Part shown: positions 1 to 12,199 of the stretch, in pieces
How the letters are laid out: each line of letters starts with the position of its first letter
How positions within the stretch are numbered: the first letter of the stretch is position 1
Source of the DNA: Owenia fusiformis
Taxonomy: Eukaryota; Annelida; Polychaeta; Sabellida; Oweniidae
Length of the DNA stretch: 64,000 bases
Assembly (NCBI GenBank): GCA_903813345.2
Contig: CAIIXF020000001.1
Span: forward strand, 49,247,885 to 49,311,884
Reading direction: 5' to 3'
The notes under the pieces: model-generated
The model's input: only the letters and a program-made list of their open reading frames with translations
Told to the model about the DNA's origin: nothing
Database searches by the model: none
Made by a program: the position numbers and the translations under genes

Positions 1-1453
1 TAGAAATTGAGAACGCGACATTCGTACGTGTGCGAATGCTGCCATAAATGAAATACTTGATGAAAAACGAGATGAAGAGATGATGGATGTAATCCGTTTT
101 CATGCCGACTTTATTCTACATCTCCATTAATTCCACGGTATTCACAGTGGCACAGTTTCTTCCCATCTAAATATACAAAAGGTATCATACACATGCAGAT
201 GGGGTCTTGTGGATGATATTGACCGCTTCGTTGCATTTCTCATTAGAATTTCCAATTACGTCAGTACATCATCCAAGCTGTCATAGACTTGTTAATTCGA
301 TCAATAAATACATTATCCTACACATAACTGACTGCACCATTCCTTAGGAATGACAGGATTATTGCCATAAGGATGAGTAATTGGGAAAATCAGTAGAAAA
401 ACCTTAATTTATCTTCCAAAAACATACTGTCCTCGTACTAAATTATTAAACTGCTTAAATTAATTTCGTTATTTGTTGCTTTGAAGATGAAGGGGAGAAT
501 AGGTGTGTTGTAAACTAGGGCAATAAAACACATTCGTTCAAATGTTAGAATCAAAGGATATATATCGATAGTTAAAGAACTGTTTTCTGTCTTCATTGAG
601 GAGGATAGCCGAACAGACAAATACAGTTGGTAACATATGTTGCGTCGTTTCAATCTTGGATATAATCATAGCTTTTGTTTTTTGGTTCCCATTACCGGGC
701 ACAGAATAAAAAATACTATGCATGAAGCATGGAAGAAGGGGAAAAATTTGCTATTTTGAAATTGTCCCATTGTTTTTAGCTCGATTTTAGTCATTGGAAT
801 CAAACTATTATCAACTTATCAAACCCCGTATTGCTTCTAAATTACCAATTGCTCCTGTTTTCTTGATTTCAAAGGCTCTCTTTCAGCCTGTAGTGAGCGG
901 TTATTCTGGGTGTACAAAAATCTCATTTGGAAAAATGGTTAACTTATGAATTGATGAGTACCCGGTCCATCAGCAGATGATGTCATCTCATTTATCTCCC
1001 CAAAACCAGGGCAATTTATGACACAACCTAGCTACAGGAGAAATCTTAGACTTAATTTTGTTTCCAAACGGACGCCACAGCTTACGTTTGCAATATTCAA
1101 GATATTGCATTCAGCAAATTTTGATCGATGCGCTTTCTTTAAGTATTGAACTATGACTTATTTAGAATGAAAATCAATCCGTAGATCAGAATCAGAATCA
1201 GATCAGAATGTTTATCCAAGACATGTGAATGCTCGAGGGATTTACGAAAAAGACCGACCCTACCGACCGGTCAGTGTTTTCCACTGGTAGCCTCAAAACA
1301 GGGTTTGACCATATCATGTCAAAGACTGACCATATTTGTAGCCTTAAAATATTATTAATAAAGAAATCTAACGTACAATTTCGAATTAAAATGATTTGTT
1401 ATAGTCATAGCCAGAGGGGGATTAACACCAGAGTTCAAAGATGACGTACGTAT
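1..1453. other. No gene recognised
   Basis: AT-rich sequence with only short ORFs that lack domain-like composition. The missing downstream exons of the minus-strand PDE11A gene could in principle begin here, but I found no segment encoding the expected end of GAF-A, so they probably lie outside the window. Confidence 0.5.
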
Positions 1454-1539
1454 CATTCTGATACTCATAGCATCTTTCTGTTTCACCTGAAGCATCTCAG
1501 GGCTGAGAAGAAATGAGATGTCATGGTTTATCATGATGC
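1454..1539. repeat. Dispersed repeat, copy 1
   Basis: About 86 bp nearly identical in sequence and orientation to 20003-20089. The shared part includes TAGCATCTTTCTGTTTCACC and the motif around 'cagggctgagaag'. Neither copy shows terminal repeats of its own, so these may be fragments of a larger interspersed repeat. Confidence 0.7.
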
Positions 1540-1617
1540 GTAAACCTGTATTGAGATGACATACATCACTGACGACCGCTCGTATAAAGAATCAAGGTTG
1601 TGACTCGTGTCCTAACA

Positions 1618-2062
1618 CCCCAGTCACATTTCCTACGGCGACCTTGCGGTCTATCATTTCTGCGGCCAGTAACATTTCTACGCTCGCCGTGGAATTTCTG
1701 CGCTCTTATACTTTTGCAGTCACATTTCCCACGGCAGCCGCACGGTGAATTTTAAATTTCTGTTGATAAATAATACTTTTTTCATTTTATTTACATCGGG
1801 ACAATTTATAAATGTCATTCATAGTGCTAGGATGTAATATCAAATGAAAAGTGATCGTGAAACATTGACAAATAAAATATGAACAAATGTTATAACTCCG
1901 AGTTATAATTTCTACGGCGACCAAGCGGCCTGTAAAAAATTGGATACGCCGTACGGAGGCCGCAAGGCGAGCGTAGTTTTCCTACGCTCGCCGCAGAAAT
2001 ACACTGATTTAATTTATCTGCGGTCGACGCACGGCCTCCGTACGATAAATGTGACTGGGGTG
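1618..2062. mobile_element. MITE with CACCCCAGTCACATTT inverted ends
   Basis: A 445-bp element whose two ends are 16-bp perfect inverted repeats (CACCCCAGTCACATTT at 1618, its reverse complement ending at 2062). It is flanked on both sides by TAA, compatible with the 3-bp TWA target duplications of PIF/Harbinger elements, although I see no transposase. The interior is unusually rich in CpG and carries many copies of a motif like TTTCTACGGCGACC or its complement. A degenerate relative lies at 26796-27290 and shares 'gttataactcc(g/a)agttataattt'. Confidence 0.65.
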
Positions 2063-3198
2063 TAAGTATAATTTCTCGTGTGATAACGCTTGCGCGTGTT
2101 ATACTTATAACACATTATTATTTCTCAAATGTACGTGTGTAATAAAGCGTGTCATTTCTCACACGTAAGTACTCGAGCAAGAGCACGTGTGATAACATGT
2201 GTAAGTACATTTGTATCGGCGATTGGTCATACGTAATAGGTTGGTGTTTCAATTTTATATGCAAGCTTAAACTCCCTAATATCCGATACGCGTTTAATTC
2301 CCACACGATTCTTTTAAGTGCTTTGGTGAACCCTATCTACAGGGTACACCTCAGTATCTACTGTACAAAGTAATAGCAGATAATTGTCACCTTAAAGTCC
2401 TCAATAATTGTCAAGTTTGGTGACGTCAATCTGCTCAAAATAACAACTGTGACTTCGTCTCAGGTGATGAGTGCAATTTTTACATTGTCACACAACGTAT
2501 TTCAATTAATGTATTTTATTAATACACTCATGTACTTGTCAGTGCTAGGGAATTCTAGAATGAATGATCGCCGCAAGGGGTTCGGGCTTTGAAGAAAATG
2601 AGACTCATTATGGGTCCCTTGGCCTCTACCAGTCTACCACCTCTTGAAAAGAATATGTACCATCCACACGCATTCTCCCTCACGCGTTAGATAACGAAAG
2701 TCTCAAATAGCAGAGTCGAATAGGCTACCTAACAATGACAGACTCTACAATGACACTATAGGCCAAAGAGATGAGGATGCGAAGGCAAGCTCTTAAAAAC
2801 AAGAGTAACTTCATACTACAATTGAATTGAATGAGATCTGTAAACTAAACTTAAACTGTAAAAATGACATCGCTGGCTTGTTTGTTTGGATATCAAATGA
2901 ATACTATAGCATAACAATAAAATGGAAACGATTTTAACGATTTTTGAAATAAAAACTTTTGAAAAGAAATTTTTTCTCAAATAATCAAATTTCCCGCCAA
3001 ATTTTTTTATTCATCAAATATTCCACTATACAGCACAAAAAATGAAAAGCTGACAACTTTTTTTGCAAAAATATTTTTTCAAAAATCTCTAAAACAACTT
3101 TTGAAGCGACGACAAAAAATAGTAAATGAATAATAAAAACATATTTTCAAACCTTACAAAAGGGGACGTAAAGTGACATTACAAACAGAAGACATACT
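2063..3198. other. No gene recognised
   Basis: AT-rich intergenic sequence; a stretch of A/T-dominated bases runs from about 2920 to 3160. The last ~35 bases before 3199 resemble the unit repeated at 5225-5620 (a 'tgacat..acaaacagaa' motif). Confidence 0.5.
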
Positions 3199-4091
3199 CA
3201 CCCTTGGTATACGAAGCTAACGAAAATTGACCGGTACGGGTCAAAAGCTGGACCGGTACGGGTTAACGGTTTTATTTGAATTTAAAACAGCCATAACTTG
3301 CTCAATATTGACTTCCTTGTGTCTAATTTGAAATATATGATGCCTCTCGATGCTTTTAAATACCCCAATTTTTTACAGATTTTTAAACGGACCAAAACTC
3401 TCTAAATGCGCATTTATGCTATTTTCTCTCGAGAACGACTGTCTCATTTTCACGATAACTTTTATTTAGTACTTCTAACATATAAGATCTATTTTTCCCC
3501 ATCAAGGTATGATGTAAATGACATATGCTATTTACATCTTGTGAGTTTCAATGACGCGCGTTTGATTTTATAAAAAATACCAAACTTTGTGACAAAGAAT
3601 TTCATCCTGCTTGCAGCGAGAAGACGGACCGGTTCGGGGCAATCTGGTTGCAACGAGAAGACGGACCGGTTCGGGGCAATAGCTGATGAAATTCTTTGTC
3701 ACAAAGTTTGGCATTTTTTTATAAAATCAAACGCGCGTCATTGAAACTCACAAGATGTAAATAGCATGTCATTTACATCATACCTTGATGGGGAAAAATA
3801 GATCGTATATGTTAGAAGTACTAAATAAAAGTTATCGTGAAAATGAGACAGTCGTTCTCGAGAGAAAAGAGCATAAATGCGCATTTAGAGAGTTTTGGTA
3901 CGTTTAAAAATCTGTAAAAAATTGGGGCACTTAAAAGCATTGGGAGGCATCATATATTTCAAATTAGACACGAGGAAGTCAATATTGAGCAAGTAATGGC
4001 TATTTTAAATTCAAATAAAACCGTTAACCCGTACCGGTCCAGCTTTTGACCCGTACCGGTCAATTTTCGTTAGCTGCGTATACCAAGGGTG
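3199..4091. mobile_element. Palindromic CAC/GTG element, family A, copy 1
   Basis: An 893-bp foldback element. It starts CACCCTTGGTATACG, ends with the complement, and the two arms (each about 400 bp) are near-perfect inverted repeats. The target duplication is 5 bp, ATACT (3194-3198 and 4092-4096). Each arm has two GACCGGTACGGG sites 22 bp apart close to the end. The unpaired centre (about 3600-3685) holds two 37-bp direct repeats with a related GGACCGGTTCGGGG site. No coding capacity is seen. Other copies: 4116-5005, 55122-56011 and a half copy at 30808-31305. Confidence 0.85.
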
Positions 4092-4115
4092 ATACTGTTA
4101 AGATCTTATCATAAA

Positions 4116-5005
4116 CACCCTTGGTATACGCAGCTAACGAAAATTGACCGGTACGGGCCAAAAGCTGGACCGGTACGGGTTAACGGTTTTATTTGAATTT
4201 AAAACAGCCATAACTTGCTCAATATTGACTTCCTCGTGTCTAATTTGAAATATATGATGCCTTCCGATGCTTTTAAGTACCCCAATTTTTTACAGATTTT
4301 TAAACGGACCAAAACTCTCTAAATGCGCATTTATGCTCTTTTCTCTCGAGAACGACTGTCTCATTTTCACGATAACTTTTATTCAGTACTTCTAACATAT
4401 ACGATCTATTTTTCCCCATCAAGGTATGATGTAAATGACATGCTATTTACATCTTGTGAGTTTCAATGACGCGCGTTTGATTTTATAAAAAATGCCAAAC
4501 TTTGTGACAAAGAATTTCATCCTGCTTGCAGCGAGAAGACGGACCGGTTCGGGGCAATCTGCTTGCAGCGAGAAGACGGACCGGTTCGGGGCAATAGCTG
4601 ATGAAATTCTTTGTCACAAAGTTTGGCATTTTTTATAAAATTAAACGCGCGTCATTGAAACTCACAAGATGTAAATAGCATGTCATTTACATCATACCTT
4701 GATGGGGAAAAATAGATCTTATATGTTAGAAGTACTAAATAAAAGTTATCGTGAAAATGAGACAGTCGTTCTCGAGAGAAAAGAGCATAAATGCGCATTT
4801 AGAGAGTTTTAGTCCGTTTAAAAATCTGTAAAAAATTGGGATACTTAAAAGCATCGGGAGGCATCATATAAATCAAATTAGACACGAGGAAGTCAATATT
4901 GAGCAAGTTATGGCTGTTTTAAATTCAAATAAAACCGTTAACCCGTACCGGTCCAGCTTTTGACCCGTACCGGTCAATTTTCGTTAGCTGCGTATACCAA
5001 GGGTG
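4116..5005. mobile_element. Palindromic CAC/GTG element, family A, copy 2
   Basis: A second full element, 890 bp, in the same orientation as copy 1 and only 24 bp from it. Arms, subterminal GACCGGTACGGG pairs and centre repeats are all present. The flanks (ataaa on the left, catat on the right) do not form a target duplication, unlike copies 1 and 3, so this copy may have arisen by recombination or tandem amplification instead of an independent insertion. Confidence 0.85.
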
Positions 5006-5224
5006 CATATATTATCAATAATATGTCATATCTTCCCATTTTTCTAATGAACTCACTCACTTATTCACTCACTCACTTATTGGGTAAATTTTAAGAAAGA
5101 CAGATTTTCTAATTTACATTTTTTGTAATTTGGTGTCAGAGCATGCCTCCTCAGAAAATGAAAGTATACCAATCCAAAATCAGTGAGTGTCATTTTCGTG
5201 TCATCCAGTATTATCACATATCAA
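5006..5224. repeat. Short CACT(C/T)A-rich microsatellite tract
   Basis: Imperfect repetition of 'actcactcacttattc' from about 5049 to 5082; the rest is unremarkable AT-rich DNA. Confidence 0.6.
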
Positions 5225-5620
5225 ATTAATGAGATTACTGATTACAATCAAATGAAATCTGTTAAAAATGACATCACAAACAGAACATATCTATCTGTTC
5301 AGATATTATCACATGTCAAATCAATAAGATTACAATCACAAACATAACACATACTGTTAAAAATGACATCACATATCAAATTAATAAGATTACAATCAAA
5401 TGAAAGCTGTTAAAAATGACATCACAAACAGAACACGTGCTGTTCATATATTATCACACATAAGATTACAATTTAAATTAAAGCTGTTAAAAATGACATC
5501 ACAAACAGAACACGTGCTGTTCATATATTATCACACATATAACAATCGAATTAAAACTTTTGAAAATGGCATTACACACACAACGTATATACTGTTCAGA
5601 TATGCTCGGTATCTAATTAA
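5225..5620. repeat. Degenerate tandem repeats containing 'gttaaaaatgacatcac'
   Basis: The motif GTTAAAAATGACATCAC recurs near 5260, 5358, 5407 and 5485, with a weaker copy near 5555. The two best units (from about 5404 and 5481) are 77 bp apart. The 89-codon open frame over this stretch only reflects the repeat and is not a gene. Confidence 0.7.
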
Positions 5621-6704
5621 TGCCATGGCTATAAGTGAGGTGTGCATTTGTAAAGCAGTAATCAAATAGAGACTGTTTATACAATTTAATTGAAACGAGT
5701 TTAATAAAAGTTGAAGTTTATTAAACACATCCTGATACTCATCAGTTTCCTATTTTTCAAGTAACAATATGACAGGACAAATGAGACAACATAAGTGAGC
5801 ATATTCCGATACCCATCGCATACCATTCCTTACAAAAGACGGTATTGTAGTTACAAGAAAAAATATGTGAATAGTATTAAAATGGGCTTATGGCGCCGAC
5901 AAAAACCTATGATGTGACATTTACTGATTATAAATGATCAGTCCCCTATGTGCTGTTATAGCAATGGTACAATAAATTGTCATTCCTCTTTTACAAGTCT
6001 CTAATTTCTTACAGATTGAACTTATTTGACATTATCTAAAAAAGGAATGATGAAAGCTTTCTGTGTAATTAACCTTGTAACCCTAACTAACTACTAACTC
6101 GCATGACATATTGGAAAGTTGGGAAATTGCATCAATTAACTTTTCTTCAAATCATATCACGTATATCACATGTACGTATCAGATGTGGAATTGTATAACA
6201 TAACAGAGTAGGCTATTGTTTATGGCAGGACATTGTAATATTATGTTACATTTATTAATGCATTTCTTACACACAGTTCGACAAGCCTTGAGATGAGCGG
6301 CCCAGTGGCAGTAAGGGTATACTACTGTCACCTTATATTTAGAGAACCTTATCTTTGAACTGGAATGCATTTGAAGAACGTACAGAACTAGGTCACATTG
6401 GAACTCTTTGAATTAGAAATATAAAATGTGAAAATAAAAAACAAGGAAGCTTGATCAAGAGATGTCTGTTTCATAATTCGAATAGTCCGACCTTAAGTAT
6501 TGCAGTATGAAGAATATAAAACGAGCTTCATCAGATCGGACGGCAGTCACCTTAATCCCATTCAAATATTTTCCAAGATTTGGATAAGATCTACGATGGC
6601 ACTGTATTTTTTACTCGAAGACAACTACTCTTTTCAACATATTCAATATTTGAGACGTATATATAGTATGAATATTATTCAGAATTATATTTCTATTTTC
6701 TCAC
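5621..6704. other. No gene recognised; downstream intron of PDE11A
   Basis: The stretch lies directly 3' (minus strand) of the second PDE11A exon and is therefore intron. It has no further recognisable exon, repeat or element. Confidence 0.5.
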
Positions 6705-6860
6705 CTTTTCATCATCTAAACTGAACGATTCATCTGGGCGTTTATTGATGACTTGGGCCACACCAATAGTTTCATTGTCAGCGTTTCTAATAGGCATGCA
6801 TAGCAAGGAATCTGTCTCATGGCCTGTAATCGTGTCAACCTCATTATTGTACCTCGGGTC
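6705..6860 (-). CDS. PDE11A: PDE11A exon 2 (end of GAF-A domain)
   Basis: 156 nt, read 6860 to 6705, encoding 52 residues that continue GAF-A of dual-specificity cyclic nucleotide phosphodiesterase 11A. It opens with DPRYNNEVD, followed by LLCMPIR and GVAQVINK, and contains the family NKFDE signature (N-K ... F-x3-D-E in 'NKRPDESFSLDDEK'), the motif that supports cyclic-nucleotide binding in PDE GAF domains. The acceptor is 'tttcag' before GAC, the donor is AAG|gtgaga; both junctions are in phase 0. The upstream partner is the exon at 33883-34704. The ORF can be read further in both directions, but the protein similarity stops at these splice sites. Later exons (rest of GAF-A, GAF-B, catalytic domain) are not in the window. 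Confidence 0.88.
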
Positions 6861-6984
6861 CTGAAACACAGAGAATGATATATCATGAATCGAATGCCAA
6901 ATCCATCCATTGTACCATACTCGTTTCCCAGTTTGATTTTCAATCAAATGATTTTCAACATATGAAAACATCATACCTTGAAAT

Positions 6985-7935
6985 CCAAGATACAATTGTA
7001 CCCGGAGGCATGAACCACAGAAAATACGTCATTAATTGCTGTCATATACAGGGTGTCAAATAAGTCCCGTCCCCCCCCCCTCTACAGCCAAAACCAAGAT
7101 ATATGGTACCAAATGTGATATATCATTGGAAAGGTCTTCCAAAGTTACGATGATTAGCATATATCTGACACATGTCAATCAATCACACAAAGCTTTACAG
7201 TGTATCAATTAAGGTGACCATATGCCGAGAAACATGGCAATTTGGCGTATTTGGCAGGATTTTCAGAATCGGGTATAAGAAAAGTCAAAGGACCTAAAGA
7301 TGACTACATATGTATATGGCAATGAATTTAACCAATTTCTGGATAGGGGAAGATGTGTAGAAAATAGAGGAGCAAGGTAAGTGGTGAAAACATTTTTGTA
7401 ACAAGTGGAATGCAAAAAAGATTAACTTTTTGACGTATTTCCGAGGTCAAATCCTTCTCATTTTGACGCAAAAAGCTGCTTAAAGGAGGGTATGCTTACT
7501 ATAAAAGACAGCATGAAAATATATGTGAAGTTCATCCAAAATACTTGAGAGTTAGTGAGTTAACATAACTTTGTATGATCTTTCAAATGGTATATCACAC
7601 TAGGCACCATCTATTAAGGTTCTAGCTGTAGTAGGGGGGACGGGACTTATTTGACACCCTGTATAATCATAAATGCCAATTTCGTACATTGTAACTGGAG
7701 TTCTGAACCACTTAAAATACGTCATTCGTCGCTGTCATATAATCATAAATGACAATTTCATTCATTGTAACTTGGGTTCTGAACCACAGAAAATACGACA
7801 TTAATTGGTGTCATATAATCATAAATGCCAATTTCATTCATTGAAACTGGAGTCCTTAACCACAGAAAATACGACACACATTGGTGTCATACAATCATAA
7901 ATGCTATTTTTTCATTGTAACTGGGGTCGACAAAT
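6985..7935. repeat. 76-bp tandem array, split by a MITE
   Basis: Units containing 'cacagaaaatacg(t/a)cattaatt..tgtcatataatcataaatgcc' occur at about 6985-7046 and then near 7663, 7739, 7815 and 7891, giving a period of about 76 bp. The element at 7047-7663 interrupts one unit exactly at its 'tcaTAatcat' position. Confidence 0.75.
7047..7663. mobile_element. Tc1/mariner-type MITE (TACAGGGTGTC ends)
   Basis: A 617-bp element with inverted ends TACAGGGTGTCAAATAAGTC... and its complement; the repeat is about 25 bp and runs into a C10/G6 tract. It is flanked by TA on both sides, the mariner target duplication. Comparison with intact units of the surrounding array confirms the insertion point. No transposase remains. 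A degenerate relative lies at 17251-17750. Confidence 0.85.
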
Positions 7936-8390
7936 ACATAGCGGTATTTGTTTGTTGAATGAGTACTGCTATCGTTCAACAGGGGTGTGAATGCCAACTC
8001 CCAGTTTCGAGGTAATATTTGACAATACAATTTCACAGTTTAGGTTCAATTTCAAACGTGATTCCTGTATAAAAAATATTTTTAAATAAATGTTACTCGC
8101 TATGTATATTTCTGTCATATTGTAACGTTGATTAGAAAAGTCAGAAAACACACCTACATACAACACAAAAATATCAACCATTTCGTTTCATGTTCAGTTG
8201 AACAATGATAAAGTAAAACAAAGGCTTGAAATGCTGAAGTTGATGATGACACAAAACAATTATAGAGTGGTACTGCATCAAATAAATCCATTAACATTTG
8301 ATGTGAATACATAGATTGTTCTCATTTCCTGTACTAAATGCATTGTTGTCTTCTTTTTATCTTTTTTGTGTTGCGTGCTGGGATAAATAG

Positions 8391-8822
8391 TTATAAGATA
8401 AGATAAGTTTATTGTTCTTTATAGTGGTAGGTTACACAAATCAACCCAGCCCACCTGGGCTTATCAACCACTTAACAAGTTTAAACATTTTAAATTATAC
8501 AATTAGTGAAATAAATATCAATCTGTGTTATACATATGGTTACGTCTTTTGACAAAGCACTCCCTTACAAAATGAGCAAATTGTCTTGTCATTTTCCCAA
8601 ACAGGTACTTTAACTTTTCTACATTTGTGTCAATACATTTAAAATTGTTATCAATAAAATACCTCTGTCTAATTTCATTATAAAAATGGCAATGAAACAC
8701 AAAATGTATCTCATCTTCCACACAATTTTGTTCACATAAACAGCATAATCTTTCTTCTAGTTTTTCATTCTTATATGTACAATGTATGGTCCCTTTTGCT
8801 TTTGTGAACTTTTTATTAATTG
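8391..8822 (-). mobile_element. LINE 3'-terminal fragment
   Basis: Minus-strand remains of the C-terminal end of a non-LTR retrotransposon polyprotein. The decoded stretch has C-x2-C followed by 'EDEIHFVFHCHFYNEIRQRYF' in shortened form (EDEIHFVFHC), the zinc-knuckle-like end also seen in the larger LINE at 28819-30807 (GDEFHFLFKC). The 3' end is a short (CTTAT)n tail, visible as 'ttataagataagataag' at 8391-8409. It is severely 5'-truncated and abuts the minisatellite at 8833. Confidence 0.75.
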
Positions 8823-8832
8823 TTCAATGCAC

Positions 8833-9478
8833 AGAAGATTCGAAATCCCGAATATGTGATTGCAAACAAGATTGTAGTAGTATTGATAGAAGATTCGAAA
8901 TCCTGAATATGTGATTGCAAACAAGATTGTAGTAGTATTGATACAAGATTCGAAATCCTGAATATGTGATTGCAAACAAGATTGTAGTAGTATTGATAGA
9001 AGATTCGAAATCCTGAATAGGTGATTGCAAACAAGATTGAAGTAGTATTGATAGAAGATCGAAATCCCGAATGGGTGATTGCAAACAAAATTGTAGTAGT
9101 ATTGACAGAAGATTCGAAATTCTGAATAGGTGATTGCAAACAAGATTGTAGTAGTATTGGCAAACGATTCGAAATCCTGAATAGGTGATTGCAAACAAGA
9201 TTGTAGTAGTATTGATAGAAGATTCGAAATCCTGAATATGTGATTGCAAACAAGATTGTAGTAGTATTGATAGAAGATTCGAAATCCTGAATAGGTGATT
9301 GCAAACAAGATTGAAGTAGTATTGATAGAAGATCGAAATCCCGAATGGGTGATTGCAAACAAAATTGTAGTAGTATTGACAGAAGATTCGAAATTCTGAA
9401 TAGGTGATTGCAAACAAGATTGTAGTAGTATTGACAGAAGATTCGAAATTCTGAATAGGTTATTGCAAACAAGATTGT
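8833..9478. repeat. 55-bp minisatellite, about 12 copies
   Basis: Unit of 55 bp beginning 'agaagattcgaaatcctgaa' and containing 'gtgattgcaaacaagattgt'. One variant unit is 54 bp (loss of a T in 'agatcgaaatccc'). The order of variant units near 9002-9160 is repeated near 9282-9430, so a block of about five units was itself duplicated. The three overlapping minus-strand ORFs of 197-243 codons are by-products of a repeat without stop codons in any minus frame. Confidence 0.92.
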
Positions 9479-10259
9479 ACGGTACCATCCCATATGGGTT
9501 TTGATATGTAGAAAAATATATTTTACATTCAATGTATTATTTTATCCAAAAATGAACACAATCATACATCTCTTGTTATGTAGATAATTCTGATGCAGTG
9601 CAGTTCTCTGTTGCAACATTACCCCTTGAAATGGAACTTTTCCCAAGGCCAATACCTTTCAATCAAACGAACGAGCTATTTGACATCATGCGTTCTAATA
9701 AAACTTGATATATTGTTCTTTGATAGCGTCAATTGTTCTCTCTCCCATATTGTCAGAGAAATAATTCGAGACCTCTTAAGGAATGTTGTATTTATCCACG
9801 AAACTTTTTGATTTAGTCGTACTTAAAGGTGACCACTTATGTCATGTATTCGCTAAATAATTTTAATAGTCTGAATGATACCCATCAATTCCAAACCAAA
9901 AAAATAAAAATAAATTAATTAAAGTTTCCTTCATTTGCATTATCATCCTATTGATTTATGCACATGTGTTGTTCAGTAGACTGATTAGTCCAAGTAATGT
10001 TTATTTTCGAAATGCTTTTAACATTCTAAAATGTGTCTTATTCACAGCTGGACTAGGCTTGTCTATGTCAAAAACTTCGAATGATGGAATCTAAAGAACT
10101 ACGGAATTGGGGCTTTGTGTGTTGAGTCTGGATGAGCTAAAATAACATTCGTCAGATCTCTTTTACCAGAAATGAACTTCTTCCCGCAAAACACATATAT
10201 CAATGATCCTACAAATCTATTACCATGAAGTTATATATCAAATATGCCAGGTGCCCTTC

Positions 10260-10883
10260 TACAGGGTGCGGTGTCCAAAAAACAGGACCGTAAGAAAGTT
10301 GAATAACTCGATCAATTTTGCATATTTCGCCTTGAAATTTTAGAATTATCAGTTCCTTCAATGTGATTTGTTCTGAAAGTTTGATGATAATCTGTTTATT
10401 GTGTCAAAAACTACAGTACAAAACATGCTCAAAGTGGGCACTTCTCCTCGCTATGCAGAAACGAATCCTGCGCACAAAGTTGTTAATGACCCTGACCTAT
10501 ACACATTAATGTGGATGGTAAATATTGGGGTAGTTATTGCCCTCTTAAGATTGTTATGTTAGGGGCCTGTCAGTATACACTCTGGCTTTCAGAAATCCTC
10601 AAAGATAAAAATTTGGGGGATTTAGATCTGGCGAACGAGCTGCACATATGGTTTGCGTTTTGCAACTGATGAGCTGACCACCAAAGCATTGCCTAAACCA
10701 TTTCAGCATATCATTTGCAGAGTTGGGGTGCTATTGGCTTGATATTATTATAGATTCTTTTCAAACTTCCTCAACTAAATTCACATTGAATGAACTAAAT
10801 AATTTTGAAATTTCAAGTCAAAATATGCAAAATTGACCAAGTTATTCAACTTTCTTACGGTTCTGTTTTTTGGACACCCTGTA
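10260..10883. mobile_element. Tc1/mariner-type MITE
   Basis: About 624 bp with inverted terminal repeats. The left end TACAGGGTG(CG)GTGTCCAAAAAACAG is matched by 'ctgttttttggacaccctgta' on the right, and the similarity continues through 'taagaaagttgaataact'. TA lies at both ends. No open frame related to a transposase is visible. Confidence 0.8.
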
Positions 10884-12199
10884 CTATATCACTGTTCCAC
10901 AGCTGGATAACTCTAACTACACTTAGCTACATTCAAGATGGTTGCCCAATTTTTTTTGTTTTCGACAAACCTCCGATTTCAGCTAAACTAAGTTGAATCT
11001 GGATTCAAAATGTTTCGCCTTGCAAATTAATAAAGCTACGATGGTAAATAACCACAAATAAATGCTCAAACAACCGCGATATTGGAGAATTTTAAAGAAA
11101 ATGGCTTCATTTAGAATGACTCTAACTGAAGATCAAATTTAAGGGAACTTTCTAAAATGCCTGCCACGTGAATTAACCCGAAAGAGCCACCTGGTGGTAA
11201 AACTACCTACTCGCATCTGGGTAATTGAAACAATGTAACATAGAGTTTAAGAGTGTGAAATGAATAATTCAATATTTCAAGTTGTGTATTTGACACACCT
11301 TGAATAGCATTGCATGTTACCATTACAATTAAAGCAATATGGACCGATTGAAATGTTAATTTAACTGACATAAATAGTTGTGTTTGGCCTTCACAGTCAA
11401 GCGTTATTAACAGAAGAAAAAAATGAACTGTTCACAACAATTGGTTTGGATACCCCAACAATTTACTTTTAATTTGAGGTATCATGATGACACTTTCAGC
11501 CGCACTTTCAACTCTCTATTTTTAGAGATATGTTGTACTAAATCGAGATATACAGCTAATTACCCTCTATGACACAATGAATTATGAGTAGTTAGTGGCC
11601 CATATCGCATGCCTGTCAACCGTTACATATGCCATATATTTATCTTGCTCTGTGGTACCGTTTTATGCCAAAAAGAGATATCACCTAGCATTCTGATGAC
11701 GCAATTCAAGACCTCTTGGGGTATCGGATTTAAATCTGATTTTAATTTGTAAAGATCAATGTTTCTATCCCGTCTCGCATACATCATCGTTCAATTTTTA
11801 TCATATTGCATTTCAAGAAATCAAGATATCAAATGACAAGGAATATACTGGCAGAATAGAGCATTCCAATGGAGAATTCGAAACCACTTATAAATAGACG
11901 AAGTACAAGGTCACATTTCTGATTCCTACGTCATCTTACTATCACATCGAGCTATGTACCAATACTGATGAATGCAGAACGATAGTCACATACGTCAGCC
12001 TATTTCTTAACGTATCGTTTCATCATAATTACTCAATACAAATCTTGAATGGTTTTCATAGATTGTGACATTAATTGTCTCATTCCGGACAACATCCAAT
12101 CCTTTTACTTCATTACTCTCTGACGTCAAGCCAGTGATTAAAGTAATCCTACAAGATCTTGGAAAGTTATTTTTGCTCTTAAACTCTCAGCATGTAGTA

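Noticed and set aside
8833-9478. CRISPR-like appearance of regularly spaced repeats
   Set aside because: The units are contiguous with no unique spacers, there are no cas genes, and the surroundings are eukaryotic.
8757-9532. Three overlapping minus-strand ORFs of 197-243 codons
   Set aside because: They are translations of the 55-bp minisatellite in three frames; no initiation context, no domain, and frame rotates from unit to unit.
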